DNA from: Spirosomataceae bacterium
GTDB lineage: Bacteria; Bacteroidota; Bacteroidia; Cytophagales; Spirosomataceae
Direction of reading: 5' to 3'
Assembly (NCBI GenBank): GCA_030731175.1
Contig: JANQUM010000198.1
Location: 1 to 6,081 of the forward strand
Length of the DNA: 6,081 bases
Position 1 is the stretch's first letter, and each line of letters begins with the position of its first letter. Under the pieces are notes generated by a model. That model was not told where the DNA came from. It made no database searches and saw only the letters and a list, made by a program, of their open reading frames with translations. Shown piece by piece: positions 5,941 through 6,081 of this stretch. The position numbers were made by a program, and so were the translations under genes.

Positions 5941-6081
5941 CTGAAACAAAAAGTGGAAAAATATTTGACGGTGAAGTGCTTCGCCGTCTTTTTAGTTTTA
6001 TTACTCCCTACAAACTACAATTCTCTCTCCTTATTTTGCTGATAGTTTTATCCGCAATTTTAGCTCCGGCACTTCCCCTAC
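5934..6081 (+). CDS. ABC exporter subunit, N-terminal fragment (3'-truncated by window)
   Basis: The frame runs from the GTG at 5934 to the window end (49 codons): MTSETKSGKIFDGEVLRRLF, then SFITPYKL and a hydrophobic helix from about 30 to 49 (SLLILLIVLSAILAPALPL). The pattern of a short polar start, a GK-IFD-like motif, L-R-R-L-F and a PY before the first membrane helix is what I know from MsbA-like half-transporters of Bacteroidetes, which have six helices and a C-terminal ATPase. No ATPase motif is in view, so the family call rests on the N-terminus only. The frame is closed by TAA at 5886-5888. The candidate starts are TTG 5901, GTG 5934 and GTG 5976; 5934 gives the usual N-terminal length. 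The start is inside a strong hairpin and no Shine-Dalgarno sequence is visible. Substrate unknown. Confidence 0.72.
   Translation, partial: MTSETKSGKIFDGEVLRRLFSFITPYKLQFSLLILLIVLSAILAPALPL
5967..5993 (+). terminator. Terminator-like hairpin inside the ABC exporter coding start
   Basis: GACGGTGAA (5967-5975) pairs with TTCGCCGTC (5980-5988) at all nine positions (one T-G wobble) around the loop GTGC, and five T follow at once (5989-5993), with more T beyond. In form this is an intrinsic terminator, but it lies at codons 12-20 of the exporter frame. It may be a chance result of the codons for DGEVLRRLF, or it may stop transcripts when translation of the start is poor. Confidence 0.4.

Noticed and set aside
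1..6081. CRISPR array, tRNA, rRNA, insertion sequence, phage or defence genes
   Set aside because: No regularly spaced repeats, cloverleaf sequence, transposase motif or terminal repeats around a gene were seen; the coding space is filled by the genes listed.

Overview
The window looks like an ordinary core-genome stretch of a Bacteroidota (Bacteroidetes) chromosome. The evidence is a YidC of the Bacteroidetes type, with Lys in place of the proteobacterial Arg in the first core helix and a very basic tail. Other signs are AT-rich spacers, mostly absent Shine-Dalgarno sequences, weak matches to the Bacteroidetes -7 element (TAnnTTTG), a signal peptide ending in Ala-Gln, and heme synthesis by the C5 route (HemL). 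I cannot name the genus. All genes read left to right, and the two end genes are cut by the window edges.

Layout: (1) base 2-1342, the C-terminal part of yidC, a membrane protein insertase, followed by a clear intrinsic terminator (1379-1422). (2) 1461-4416 and 4419-5375, a tight three-gene run with gaps of 10 and 2 bases: a secreted protein with TPR-like repeats and a type-1 periplasmic-binding fold (LpoA-like layout), then hemL, then a membrane-anchored family 2 glycosyltransferase. (3) 5442-5861, a small uncharacterised protein with an extremely acidic tail. (4) From 5934, the first 49 codons of an ABC exporter subunit.

The genes do not form one obvious pathway. YidC, the TPR/binding-fold protein, the glycosyltransferase and the ABC exporter all concern the cell envelope, while HemL makes the tetrapyrrole precursor 5-aminolevulinate. 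I see no mobile element, CRISPR array, tRNA, rRNA or defence system.

The least expected structure is at the right end. A long near-perfect inverted repeat (5888-5940) contains the probable GTG start of the ABC exporter in its descending arm. About 25 bases further on, inside the coding region, a second hairpin followed by five T (5967-5993) looks like an intrinsic terminator. Together they could form a leader that controls the exporter; this is inference from sequence only.
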